The notes beneath the pieces are model-generated. The model was given only the letters and a program-made list of their open reading frames with translations, ran no database searches and was not told the DNA's origin. Below are positions 28,001 to 36,010 of a DNA stretch of 64,000 bases, piece after piece. This DNA comes from Dokdonella_A sp039926425 (GTDB taxonomy: Bacteria; Pseudomonadota; Gammaproteobacteria; Xanthomonadales; Rhodanobacteraceae). Location: NCBI RefSeq assembly GCF_039926425.1, contig NZ_JBDSWZ010000005.1, positions 1 through 64,000 on the forward strand, read 5' to 3'. The stretch's first letter is position 1, and the number at the start of each line of letters is the position of its first letter. The position numbers and the translations under genes are program-made.

Positions 28001-29020
28001 TCACGAGGCGGTTGCCTGCACTGGACGCTTGGATGGAGCGCCGGCGACCTCACGAACAAGGCGCGGGACAAGATATCCGGGCAGGAGCGCGCGCAGCGCA
28101 TCGACGAGCGCGAGCGCAACGCTGTCTTCAACCGCGAAATGAGCGGCGCCTGCGACCCGATCGAGCTGATGCAAGTAATAGGGGAGCACGCCGGCATCGA
28201 ACAGGCGCTCGGACAGGTCTGTCAGCGTGGACGCATCGTCGTTCACGCCCGCCAGCAGCACGCTCTGGTTCAGCACGGTGGCGCCCGCATCGCCCAACGC
28301 GCGCCCTGCCGCCACGACGGAGCCGTCGATCTCGTTCGGATGATTGGCATGCAGCACCACCACGCGCTGGAAGGGGAGTGCGTCGAGCCAGTCGAGGAAT
28401 TCCTGGTCGATGCGCTCCGACAATACGACTGGCAGGCGCGTGTGGATGCGGATCCGACGGACGTGAGGGATCGTCGCCAGCGCCTGAGTGAGCTCGGCCA
28501 GCTTCGGAGTCGACAACGACAGGGGATCTCCACCCGAGAGAATCACCTCGCTGATCGAGCCGTCGCCGCGCACATGGTCGATCGCTTCGCGCCAACGGTC
28601 AGCCGCGGCGGTATCGGCGGCATACGGGAAATGTCGGCGGAAACAATAGCGGCAATGGATCGCACACGAGCCGGTCGCAATGAGCAGCGCGCGACCGCTG
28701 TACTTGTGCAGCACGCCGTTTGCCGCGCGCGCCTCCATGTCACCCACCGCGTCGAGCGCAAAGCCGTCGACGGGATCGAGTTCGGAAGCCAGTGGAAGGA
28801 CCTGTCGCAGCAGCGGGTCGTTCGGGTCGCCGGGGCGCATGCGGGCGACGAATCCGCGCGGAACGCGAAGCGGGAAGCCCGTGTCCGTCTGCGGAAGCAG
28901 GGCATTTGCGTGGGACGACAGGTCGAGCAGACGCAGCAGTTCGTGCGGGTCGGTGACTGCGTCGCGCCACAGCTGCTGCCAGCGAACGGGCTGCGCCGGA
29001 ATGCGGTTAGCGGGTATCAT
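28001..29020 (-). CDS. epmB: EF-P beta-lysylation enzyme EpmB (lysine 2,3-aminomutase-like)
   Basis: 339 residues (E. coli EpmB 342). The radical-SAM cluster is CAIHCRYCFRR (Cys119, 123, 126). Further features are EVILSGGDPLSLS, RIRIHTRLPVVL and the conserved PYYLHQLDRVAGAAHF. It converts (S)-alpha-lysine to (R)-beta-lysine, which EpmA attaches to EF-P Lys34. The gene is divergent from efp, and EF-P here has Lys34 in place, so enzyme and target are linked. The ATG at 29020 opens IPANRIPAQPVRWQQLWRDA; a longer upstream reading is Ser/Arg-rich and rejected. Confidence 0.95.
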   Translation of the reverse strand: MIPANRIPAQPVRWQQLWRDAVTDPHELLRLLDLSSHANALLPQTDTGFPLRVPRGFVARMRPGDPNDPLLRQVLPLASELDPVDGFALDAVGDMEARAANGVLHKYSGRALLIATGSCAIHCRYCFRRHFPYAADTAAADRWREAIDHVRGDGSISEVILSGGDPLSLSTPKLAELTQALATIPHVRRIRIHTRLPVVLSERIDQEFLDWLDALPFQRVVVLHANHPNEIDGSVVAAGRALGDAGATVLNQSVLLAGVNDDASTLTDLSERLFDAGVLPYYLHQLDRVAGAAHFAVEDSVALALVDALRALLPGYLVPRLVREVAGAPSKRPVQATAS

Positions 29021-29065
29021 TGCGGACCAGGTTGGACTCGTTCGACCGCAGGAACCCGCCATTCT

Positions 29066-29090
29066 AGCCGCTTTCATCGAGCGGCTTTTT
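29066..29090 (+). terminator. Hairpin with U-tract in the epmB/efp spacer
   Basis: AGCCGCT / AGCGGCT 7-bp stem with a 7-base loop followed by TTTT, reading toward efp. A perfect -35 box TTGACA (29089-29094) overlaps its tail, although no good -10 follows. It could stop antisense read-through from epmB DNA or act in the efp leader. Confidence 0.45.
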
Positions 29091-29167
29091 GACAATTGGT
29101 GACGGTCCCCTCACATCGGCGGCCATGCGTGGCCGCATTGCGCACTCAAGGAAAACGGGAGCTTCAG

Positions 29168-29734
29168 ATGGCCAGCTATGGCATGAACGACGTCAAGAAC
29201 GGCCAGAAGATCATCGTCGATGGCCATCCGTGCACGATCACCGACACCGAATACGTCAAGCCCGGCAAGGGCCAGTCGTTCACGCGGGTGAAGTTCCGCA
29301 ACCTCAAGAACGGACGCACGCAGGAAGTCACGATGAAATCGACCGACATCCTCGAGGCGGCCGACGTGATCGACACGGACATGGAGTTCCTCTATTCCGA
29401 CGGCGAGTTCTGGCATTTCATGGACCCGGTCACGCATGACCAGGTCGCAGCCGACAAGGGCGCAATGACCGACGCCGCGCCGTGGCTCAAAGGCAACGAG
29501 GTGTGCATCATGACCTTGTGGAACGGTGCTCCGCTGATCGTCACCGCGCCGATCTTCGTGGAACTGGAAATTGTCGAGACCGACCCGGGCGTCCGTGGCG
29601 ACACCTCGGGCGGCGGCGGCAAGCCGGCCAAACTCGAAACCGGTGCGGTGGTGCGGGTGCCGCTGTTTGTCGGCCAGAACGAAAAGATCAAGGTGGACAC
29701 GCGCTCGGGCGAATACATGTCGCGGGTGAAGTGA
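29168..29734 (+). CDS. efp: Translation elongation factor P
   Basis: 188 residues, three-domain EF-P. It binds between the P and E sites of the ribosome and relieves stalling at polyproline. The modified lysine is Lys34 in EYVKPGKGQSFTRVKFRN. PVTHDQVAADKGAM is in domain II, and the C-terminal GEYMSRVK is conserved. Several Pro-rich ORFs occur nearby (DksA head, FKBP tail), but a specific link is not implied. It is divergent from epmB. epmA is not in the window. Confidence 0.98.
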   Translation: MASYGMNDVKNGQKIIVDGHPCTITDTEYVKPGKGQSFTRVKFRNLKNGRTQEVTMKSTDILEAADVIDTDMEFLYSDGEFWHFMDPVTHDQVAADKGAMTDAAPWLKGNEVCIMTLWNGAPLIVTAPIFVELEIVETDPGVRGDTSGGGGKPAKLETGAVVRVPLFVGQNEKIKVDTRSGEYMSRVK

Positions 29735-29845
29735 ACCTCGGTGGGTGGTGAAGGCTTTTCGCCATCCGTCGATTGATTCGCTTTCCATGCATACAGGTGC
29801 AAGCTGCCAGTCTTCTCCCAGCCTTCGACCTCCCTTCTTCCTCCC

Positions 29846-31165
29846 ATGCAGTCCATCGACCTCCTGATCGAACCCCGCTGGCTCGTCCCGGTCCAGCCGC
29901 ACGGGGTCGTGCTCGAACATCACGCGATCGCGATCGATGCTGACAGGATCGTAGATATTTTGCCGGCAGCCGATGCGCGTGCCCGATTCGCGCCGCGTGA
30001 CCATGTGGTGCTTTCCGAGCACGCGCTGATTCCCGGACTCGTCAACGCGCACACCCACAATCCGATGACGTTGATGCGCGGGCTGGCGGATGATCTTCCA
30101 TTGATGAGCTGGTTGAAGGAGCACATCTGGCCTGCCGAAGCCAAGGCGATCGGGCCGGAATTCGTCCGCGACGGCATCGAACTCGCGGTGGCGGAAATGC
30201 TGCGCGGTGGCACCACCTGTTGCAACGAGAACTACTTCTTTCCGGACGTGCAGGCCGCGACCTATCGGCGGCTTGGCTTCCGCGCGATGATCGGACTGCC
30301 GGTGATCGAATTTCCGAGCGCCTGGGCGTCGGGCCGCGACGAATATTTCGACAAGGGCCTTGCGGTCCACGACGAATTCCGTGACGAACCACTCCTGGGT
30401 ACGAGTTTCGCGCCGCATGCGCCGTACACCGTGTCGGACGAGAGTTTCGAACGGATCCGCATGCTGTCCGACCAGCTCGACCTGCCGGTCCACCTGCATC
30501 TGCACGAAACCGCGCACGAGATCGAAGAGGCACGTGGGACATATGGCGCGCGTCCGTTCGCGCGCATGCAGGCACTCGGGATCGTCAATGATCATCTGAT
30601 CGCGATCCACATGACCCAGCTCACCGATGCCGAGATCGCGGCGTGCGCGGAGGCGGGCGTTGCGGTCGTGCATTGTCCGGAGTCGAACCTGAAACTCGCG
30701 TCCGGATTCTGTCCCGCGGAAAAGCTGCGCCGAGCGGGAGTCACCCTTGCAATCGGCACCGACGGCTGCGCCAGCAACAATGATCTCGACATGTTTGGCG
30801 AGATGCGCACTGCTGCGCTGCTTGCCAAGGCGGTTGCAGAGGACGCCCGCGCGCTCGATGCGGCCAGTGCGCTCGACGCCGCCACGCTCGGTGGCGCGCG
30901 CGCGATGGGCTGGAGCGAGCGCATCGGGTCGATCGAGGTGGGCAAGCAGGCCGACGTTGTCGCGGTGCGCCTCGACGACATCGAGACGCAGCCGATCTAC
31001 AACGTCATCTCGCAGCTCGTTTACGCGGTCGGTCGACACCAGGTCAGCGACGTGTGGATCGCCGGGCAGCGCAAGCTGCGGGAACGCGTTCTCGTCGATC
31101 TGGACATCAGCGAGATCCGCGCCAAGGCGCGGCGTTGGCGTGAGCGGATTTCAGGCTCCGCATAG
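29846..31165 (+). CDS. mtaD: 5-methylthioadenosine/S-adenosylhomocysteine deaminase (TRZ/ATZ amidohydrolase)
   Basis: 439 residues, a metal-dependent amidohydrolase. Zinc ligands are in HTHNPMTLMRG (about 68-78), HLHLHETAHEI and the GTDGCASNNDLDMF aspartate; the conserved His is in IAIHMTQL. The E-x-N-L-K-L-ASG motif (PESNLKLASGFCPAEKL) is typical of MtaD-type enzymes, which deaminate the nucleoside to its inosyl form in methionine salvage. The region before the ATG is pyrimidine-rich with no Shine-Dalgarno. Exact substrate (MTA, SAH or another) is not certain. Confidence 0.87.
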   Translation: MQSIDLLIEPRWLVPVQPHGVVLEHHAIAIDADRIVDILPAADARARFAPRDHVVLSEHALIPGLVNAHTHNPMTLMRGLADDLPLMSWLKEHIWPAEAKAIGPEFVRDGIELAVAEMLRGGTTCCNENYFFPDVQAATYRRLGFRAMIGLPVIEFPSAWASGRDEYFDKGLAVHDEFRDEPLLGTSFAPHAPYTVSDESFERIRMLSDQLDLPVHLHLHETAHEIEEARGTYGARPFARMQALGIVNDHLIAIHMTQLTDAEIAACAEAGVAVVHCPESNLKLASGFCPAEKLRRAGVTLAIGTDGCASNNDLDMFGEMRTAALLAKAVAEDARALDAASALDAATLGGARAMGWSERIGSIEVGKQADVVAVRLDDIETQPIYNVISQLVYAVGRHQVSDVWIAGQRKLRERVLVDLDISEIRAKARRWRERISGSA

Positions 31166-31285
31166 CGTCGTGGGAGATGCAGAACTGCGCCGCCCTGCCA
31201 CTCCTGTCTCGTTGCGTCGGGGTGTACGAGCCGAATCAGGGTAGGAATGTGTGGGCGTCCCCAACCGACCTGGATGGTGAGTGAA

Positions 31286-31999
31286 ATGATTGCCGATACG
31301 GCCAATGTCAGTGTGGCGGAAACCGCCAAATTCGATCGCCTGGCGTCGCGCTGGTGGGATGCGGACGGCGAGTCGCGCCCATTGCACGATCTCAATCCGG
31401 TGCGCCTCGGCTACATCGCCGCGCGTTGCACGTTGCAGGGCGCAAAAGCGCTCGATGTCGGATGTGGCGGCGGCCTGCTGAGCGAAGCCATTGCGCGCGT
31501 CGGGGCTCAGGTCACCGCGATCGACCTTGCACCCGCGGTGCTCGAAGTCGCGCGCCTTCATTTGTTCGAGAGCAAGCTTGAAGTCGACTATCGCGAAACG
31601 AGCGTGGAAGCGCTGGCCGATGAAATGCCCGCCGCATTCGATGTGGTGACCTGCATGGAAATGCTCGAGCACGTCCCCGATCCGGCGAGCGTGATTCGCG
31701 CGTGCGCCGTCTTGCTGAAACCGGGCGGCAAACTCTTCCTGTCCACCCTCAATCGCACGCCGCTTGCGTTCGGTGCGGCGATTCTCGGCGCCGAGCATGT
31801 GCTTCGCCTGCTGCCGCGCGGCACGCATCACTACGCACAGTTCCTCAAGCCCAGCGAGATCGCGACCGATCTGCGCGCCGCAGGTCTCGCTCTCGATGAT
31901 CTCTCCGGCATTGCGTACAACCCGTTTACGCGCCACGCATCGCTGACCCGCAGCGTCGCGGTCAACTATCTCGCGTGCGCGACACGGCCGACACGATGA
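31286..31999 (+). CDS. ubiG: Ubiquinone biosynthesis O-methyltransferase UbiG
   Basis: 237 residues. The SAM site is LDVGCGGGLLSEAIARVGAQVTAID; FDVVTCMEMLEHVPDP and FLSTLNRTPLAF are UbiG-specific blocks, and the start region AKFDRLASRWWD matches the family. It carries out the two O-methylations of ubiquinone synthesis at the membrane. I take the ATG at 31286; an in-frame ATG 12 bases upstream is possible. Its stop overlaps the next ATG (ATGA), so UbiG and the phosphatase are coupled. Confidence 0.95.
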   Translation: MIADTANVSVAETAKFDRLASRWWDADGESRPLHDLNPVRLGYIAARCTLQGAKALDVGCGGGLLSEAIARVGAQVTAIDLAPAVLEVARLHLFESKLEVDYRETSVEALADEMPAAFDVVTCMEMLEHVPDPASVIRACAVLLKPGGKLFLSTLNRTPLAFGAAILGAEHVLRLLPRGTHHYAQFLKPSEIATDLRAAGLALDDLSGIAYNPFTRHASLTRSVAVNYLACATRPTR

Positions 32000-32655
32000 A
32001 GGTGCCGCCGCGTGCGGTCTTCTTCGATCTCGATGGCACGCTGGTCGATTCGGCCCCCGACTTGATCGCCGCGGTGCAGGCACTGTGCGCGGAGCTCGGT
32101 GCGCCGCCGCCGAATGCCGATGCGGTGCGCAAGGTGGTGTCTGCCGGTGGTCGCGCGATGCTGCGTGAAGGGCTCGCCGGCGCGGATGACGCGATGATCG
32201 ACCAGTGGCTGCCGCGCTTCCTCGACCTGTATTCGGTCAGCATGACGGTGCATACGCGCCCGTACGACGGCATCGCGGAGCTTCTGTCGCGACTCGAAGC
32301 CCGCGCAATCCCCTGGGGCATCGTCACGAACAAGCCCGGCTGGCTGGCGCGACCGATGGTCGAGCAGATGCCGTTGCTTCGTGGCAATGCGGTGCTCGTC
32401 ACCGGCGATTGCCTGCCGGTGCGCAAACCCGATCCGGCACCGGTGCTGCTTGCTTGCGAGACAGCCGGCGTGGAACCGGCGTTCGCGGTGATGATCGGCG
32501 ACGATGTACGCGACGTGCAGGCTGGGCGAGCCGCCGGCCTCTACTCGATTGCCGCCGGCTGGGGCTATCTCGACGGAGGCGATCCGCACGCCTGGCACGC
32601 GGATGCCGCGGTCGACACTCCATCCGACCTCATCGCGCTGTTCGGAATTGCCTGA
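31996..32655 (+). CDS. HAD phosphatase, MupP or phosphoglycolate phosphatase
   Basis: 219 residues. HAD motif I is FFDLDGTLVDSAPDL, motif II is in VTNKPG, motif III is KPDP and motif IV is GDDVRD. The coupling to ubiG (ATGA) and the tail GYLDGGDPHAWHADAAVDTPSDL resemble MupP of Pseudomonas (N-acetylmuramate 6-phosphate phosphatase in cell-wall recycling) more than E. coli Gph. HAD family substrate calls from sequence alone are weak, so no symbol is assigned. Confidence 0.88.
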   Translation: MKVPPRAVFFDLDGTLVDSAPDLIAAVQALCAELGAPPPNADAVRKVVSAGGRAMLREGLAGADDAMIDQWLPRFLDLYSVSMTVHTRPYDGIAELLSRLEARAIPWGIVTNKPGWLARPMVEQMPLLRGNAVLVTGDCLPVRKPDPAPVLLACETAGVEPAFAVMIGDDVRDVQAGRAAGLYSIAAGWGYLDGGDPHAWHADAAVDTPSDLIALFGIA

Positions 32656-32656
32656 C

Positions 32657-33487
32657 GTGAACGTCGTCGGCGAAACCACGCCGCTGGCGAGCTTCGAGGC
32701 CAAATGGTCGGACTCGACGCCGGAATTCCGTCTTGGCCTGACCTTTCTTGCTGCTGTCGAACGCCGTGCACACGGCGCATTCGCCTGCCTTGCGTTCGAA
32801 CTCGAATACACCGCGTTCGGCATCCGCGAAGCCGAACCGGCTGCCATTAAATTGCAATGGTGGGCCGAGGAATTCGCGCGCGCGGCGAACCGCGAGGCAC
32901 GGCATCCACTGACCCAGACGCTGGCCGTGCATCCCCGATTTTCCGACATTCCACTCGCTCGCTGGCATGAAGTCATTGTCGGTGCACTGGGTCAGCGCGA
33001 TGCCGAACCGGCAGCCGATCCCGCCGCACTCCTCGACGCGTACGGTGCGCTTTACCGGCCGCTGTGCGCGACCGAATCCATCTTGTTTCCGTCGGTCGAC
33101 GCGTCGGCAATGACCCGTGTTCGCTCCCTCGCGCGTTCGATACGCGAAACCGCAGCGCTCGGCGATACGCTGCGCGATGGACGATTGCCGATTCCGCTGG
33201 ACCTCCTTGCGCGCCACCGGCTCGCGCGCGGAGATCTTTCGCGGGAGTCGCCAGTGCAGGCGGCGGCGCTGCGGGACTGGTTCGCCACACTTGGTCGCGA
33301 ATACTCCGGAACATCGCGTGCGGTCAGTGGCCCCCTCGGCGCTGCCAGTGCGCGGGCCGACATGTGGCGCGCGCGTCGTGCCGCGCGTGCAGCTGATCCG
33401 CTGAAGTCCGTCAACCAATCATTGACCCGATTGCCCTTGCAGACTTCTTGGGCCGCATGGCGTGCGGCCCGGCGTTCCCGCCCGTGA
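32657..33487 (+). CDS. Degenerate squalene/phytoene-synthase-like protein
   Basis: 276 residues from GTG at 32657, one base after the phosphatase stop. The fold signature is retained (LTFLAAVERR, IKLQWWAEEFARA, LYRPLCATESILF, LRDGRLPIPLDLLARHRLARGDL). The two Asp-rich motifs that bind Mg-diphosphate in true synthases are missing: the first reads FELEYTAF and the second reads ETAALGDTLRDG without the D-x-x-x-D pattern. It is probably not a prenyl synthase. Its place after ubiG-mupP suggests a possible accessory role in a membrane or quinone process; that is inference. The GTG start is the only close upstream start. Confidence 0.7.
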   Translation: MNVVGETTPLASFEAKWSDSTPEFRLGLTFLAAVERRAHGAFACLAFELEYTAFGIREAEPAAIKLQWWAEEFARAANREARHPLTQTLAVHPRFSDIPLARWHEVIVGALGQRDAEPAADPAALLDAYGALYRPLCATESILFPSVDASAMTRVRSLARSIRETAALGDTLRDGRLPIPLDLLARHRLARGDLSRESPVQAAALRDWFATLGREYSGTSRAVSGPLGAASARADMWRARRAARAADPLKSVNQSLTRLPLQTSWAAWRAARRSRP

Positions 33488-33647
33488 ACGCGCTGTCGCG
33501 CAGACGAGGCTGTTACGCTATTGCAGCCGGATGCGCGCGACCCCATTGAAACCGGTGCCTGCAACGTCCGGATCCGCTTCGATGTCCTCTCTTTCCAGTC
33601 TTTCCAGCCCCATCGTGATATCCCCCGAGCCAGCCGTCGGGCGAGCA

Positions 33648-34583
33648 ATGCCTGATGTCGCCAGCGAGGCGCAGGCGATCCGCGCGGGTGCGCTTGCGTG
33701 GGTCGGCATGGAAGAAATCGAGATGCCGGTCATGTTCGCCGGGGATTCGTCTGCGGTGCACCGCGTCAGTTCGAAGATCGCGGCGTTCGTCAACCTCGAT
33801 CGCGACGACCGCCGCGGCATCCACATGTCACGTCTCTATCTGGCGCTCGACCGTCATCTGACATCCGAACCGCTGACGTGCGCAACGCTTGGTCGCGTGC
33901 TGCACGATTTTCTCGCTACCCACGCCGAGCTATCAAGCCGTGCGCTGCTGCGCGTGCGTTTCAATCACCTCGTCAGGCGCGCGGCACTGGCGAGCGATCA
34001 CAGTGGATGGCGGTCGTATCCGGTCGAGATCACTGCACGGATGCACGACGCAGAATTTGACGTGGAGCTCGCCGTGGACGTGCAGTATTCGAGCACGTGC
34101 CCGGCATCGGCGGCGCTCGCTCGCCAGTTGATCCAGGAACGTTTCGTTGCGGACTTCACGGCATCGGCGCCGCTCGACCATGCCGCGGTTGTTGCGTGGC
34201 TCGGAAGCACCCAGGGCATCGTCGCGACGCCCCACAGTCAGCGCAGCACTGCGAAGGTGCGAGTGAAGCTCGCGCCATCCGACGGCGATTTTCCGATCAC
34301 CGACATCATCGACCTTGTCGAACGTGCACTGCAGACACCCGTACAGACAGCGGTGAAGCGCGAAGACGAGCAAGCGTTCGCTCTCGCCAATGGCCAGAAT
34401 CTGATGTTCTGCGAGGATGCGGCGCGGCGCATCGAAGCGGTGCTTGCCGGCGACCGGCGCATCGTCGACTACTGGGTTCGCGCCGCTCACCACGAAAGCC
34501 TGCATCCGCATGATGCGGTCGCGATCGCGTCGAAGAATGCCGGCGGTTACCGGTTGCTCGATGACCGCGACGCCCTGCCGTGA
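33648..34583 (+). CDS. folE2: GTP cyclohydrolase FolE2 (type IB)
   Basis: 311 residues from the ATG opening MPDVASEAQAIRAGALAWVG, the usual FolE2 beginning. Longer in-frame starts exist at 33582 and 33531 and cannot be excluded. Conserved blocks are QYSSTCPASAALARQL (metal-ligand Cys), PHSQRSTAKVRVKL and EDAARRIEAVLAGDRRIVDYWV. It makes dihydroneopterin triphosphate from GTP, the first step of folate synthesis. Type IB enzymes accept metals other than zinc and often replace FolE under zinc limitation. I cannot see whether a folE copy exists elsewhere. Confidence 0.92.
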   Translation: MPDVASEAQAIRAGALAWVGMEEIEMPVMFAGDSSAVHRVSSKIAAFVNLDRDDRRGIHMSRLYLALDRHLTSEPLTCATLGRVLHDFLATHAELSSRALLRVRFNHLVRRAALASDHSGWRSYPVEITARMHDAEFDVELAVDVQYSSTCPASAALARQLIQERFVADFTASAPLDHAAVVAWLGSTQGIVATPHSQRSTAKVRVKLAPSDGDFPITDIIDLVERALQTPVQTAVKREDEQAFALANGQNLMFCEDAARRIEAVLAGDRRIVDYWVRAAHHESLHPHDAVAIASKNAGGYRLLDDRDALP

Positions 34584-34659
34584 TCCGCGCGCGAACCGCA
34601 ACGTTTCGTTGCTGACCTGACAGCTGCATCGCGCCCGCCGAGTCCGCGCTCGACCTGAT

Positions 34660-35622
34660 TCACTTCGGACGCGGCAGCAGCAATAGAGGATCCAGCCGTA
34701 CAGCGAACCAGTTCATGCCCCAATGCAGATGCGGACCTGTTGCGCGTCCCGTCATGCCGACCGCGCCGATCACCTGGCCTTGCCGGATCGAGTCGCCAAC
34801 CTGCACGTCGATGCGTGACATATGGAGAAAATTCGAACTCACGCCGTGTCCGTGGTCGAGCAGCACCGTTCCGCCGGTGAGGTAGAGATCCGGTTCGGCG
34901 AAGGTGACGATGCCGCTCGCCGGTGCCTTGACCGGTGTCCCCTGTGGGACCGCGATATCCATGCCGGGGTGTGGTGATTTCGGAATTCCGTTGTAGATGC
35001 GCTGACTGCCAAACCGACCGCTGATGCGGCCTTCGACCGGCCATGCGAATGTTTCGCCGAAATCCGACCGCGCATCGTCGCGACTGCGTGCGGCAACCAC
35101 GCGCGCCTGTTCGCGCTTGATCCGCGCAGCGATATCGGGCGGTGGCTCGACCGTTTTCGGCGGCACGCCATCGACCCGTTCCACCGGCCAGTCGCGAGGT
35201 TCGACCGCAATCTCGATACGTTCGGGCTTTGCGTGCGGCGGGCGTACATCCACCGTGACAGGCCCGGTCTCGTCGCGGCCAATGCCGAACACGACTTCGC
35301 CCTCCGGCGTGAGCAGGAGATCGCGATTTGCGTAGCGCACCTGACTGCCGGGTGCGACCTTGCCGATGACCATGGCCCCTTGCGAAACGGTCGATGGAAA
35401 TCCGTCCCTGCTTGCGGCCCTGGCGCTCGCCGACATGAAGATCAGCGACGCCGCGAGCGCGATGGCCGACGCAACACGGGGCACGGCGCATCCTGATTGC
35501 CGGGCTCCATTTCCAGAATCCTGCTGCGCGGCAATCTGCGCGTTGATGCACCCGCGCAGACCCGCGTGGAAGAAACGGCCGTCATTGACGGGTTTGGCGT
35601 CGGTGATCAGCGGGTCGTTCAT
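34660..35622 (-). CDS. M23 (LytM-type) peptidoglycan endopeptidase
   Basis: 320 residues. A short cytoplasmic head (about 1-45) precedes a single hydrophobic segment (VASAIALAASLIFMSASARA). The periplasmic part includes the M23 domain at about 195-315, with zinc motifs HPGMD and HLHWG and a typical RFGSQRIYNGIPKSPHPGMD lead-in. It would cut peptide cross-links in peptidoglycan. Its ATG overlaps the yidD stop (ATGA), so it is translated with yidD. Confidence 0.88.
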   Translation of the reverse strand: MNDPLITDAKPVNDGRFFHAGLRGCINAQIAAQQDSGNGARQSGCAVPRVASAIALAASLIFMSASARAASRDGFPSTVSQGAMVIGKVAPGSQVRYANRDLLLTPEGEVVFGIGRDETGPVTVDVRPPHAKPERIEIAVEPRDWPVERVDGVPPKTVEPPPDIAARIKREQARVVAARSRDDARSDFGETFAWPVEGRISGRFGSQRIYNGIPKSPHPGMDIAVPQGTPVKAPASGIVTFAEPDLYLTGGTVLLDHGHGVSSNFLHMSRIDVQVGDSIRQGQVIGAVGMTGRATGPHLHWGMNWFAVRLDPLLLLPRPK

Positions 35623-35894
35623 GGACGTTGGTCTCGGTGGGTGGCGCGGGAACGGCGCTGGTGGGCGATGCAGACGTGGAACCGGTCTGGCACCGGATCG
35701 ATGCCGCCCGCACAAAGGGGCTGGCATCGGGCGATGCGACGCACACCGAGCCAGCCGCCACGCAAGGCGCCGAAGCGGGCGACCGCGACGCGTGTGTAGT
35801 CCGAACAGCTTGGATCGAAACGACAGCGAGCGCCCAGGAGCGGGCTCAGCCACCGTTTGTAACACCGCAACAGGAAAATGATCGGACGCGACAT
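35619..35894 (-). CDS. yidD: Membrane protein insertion efficiency factor YidD
   Basis: 91 residues, opening MSRPIIFLLRCYKRWLSPLL. The Cys-rich core CRFDPSCSDYTRVAVARFG and GGWLGVRRIARCQPLC plus GGIDPVPDRF is diagnostic. YidD aids YidC-dependent insertion of inner-membrane proteins. It is not next to rpmH, rnpA or yidC here as is common elsewhere; instead it is coupled to an M23 peptidase. Confidence 0.95.
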   Translation of the reverse strand: MSRPIIFLLRCYKRWLSPLLGARCRFDPSCSDYTRVAVARFGALRGGWLGVRRIARCQPLCAGGIDPVPDRFHVCIAHQRRSRATHRDQRP

Positions 35895-35948
35895 GAACAG
35901 GGGTGTGATGGAAGCGCGCAATCGCCGTCCGCATAGGGTTTCGGTCGG

Positions 35949-35977
35949 TTGCCGGAGGGTGGTACTTAGGCTATAAC
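35949..35977 (+). promoter_or_regulatory. Sigma-70 promoter of dksA
   Basis: TTGCCG (35949-35954), 17-bp spacer, TATAAC (35972-35977), 34 bases before the dksA ATG in the yidD/dksA divergent spacer. Confidence 0.6.
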
Positions 35978-36010
35978 ACGCGACCGCCGCGTCACAAGAT
36001 AGGCCGAGGA

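Noticed and set aside
29089..29117. Complete sigma-70 promoter for efp
   Set aside because: The -35 is perfect but no acceptable -10 lies 16-18 bases downstream, so only the -35 match is noted.
29111..31039. Open frame of 642 codons antisense to efp and mtaD
   Set aside because: No recognisable domain, spans two confident genes on the other strand.
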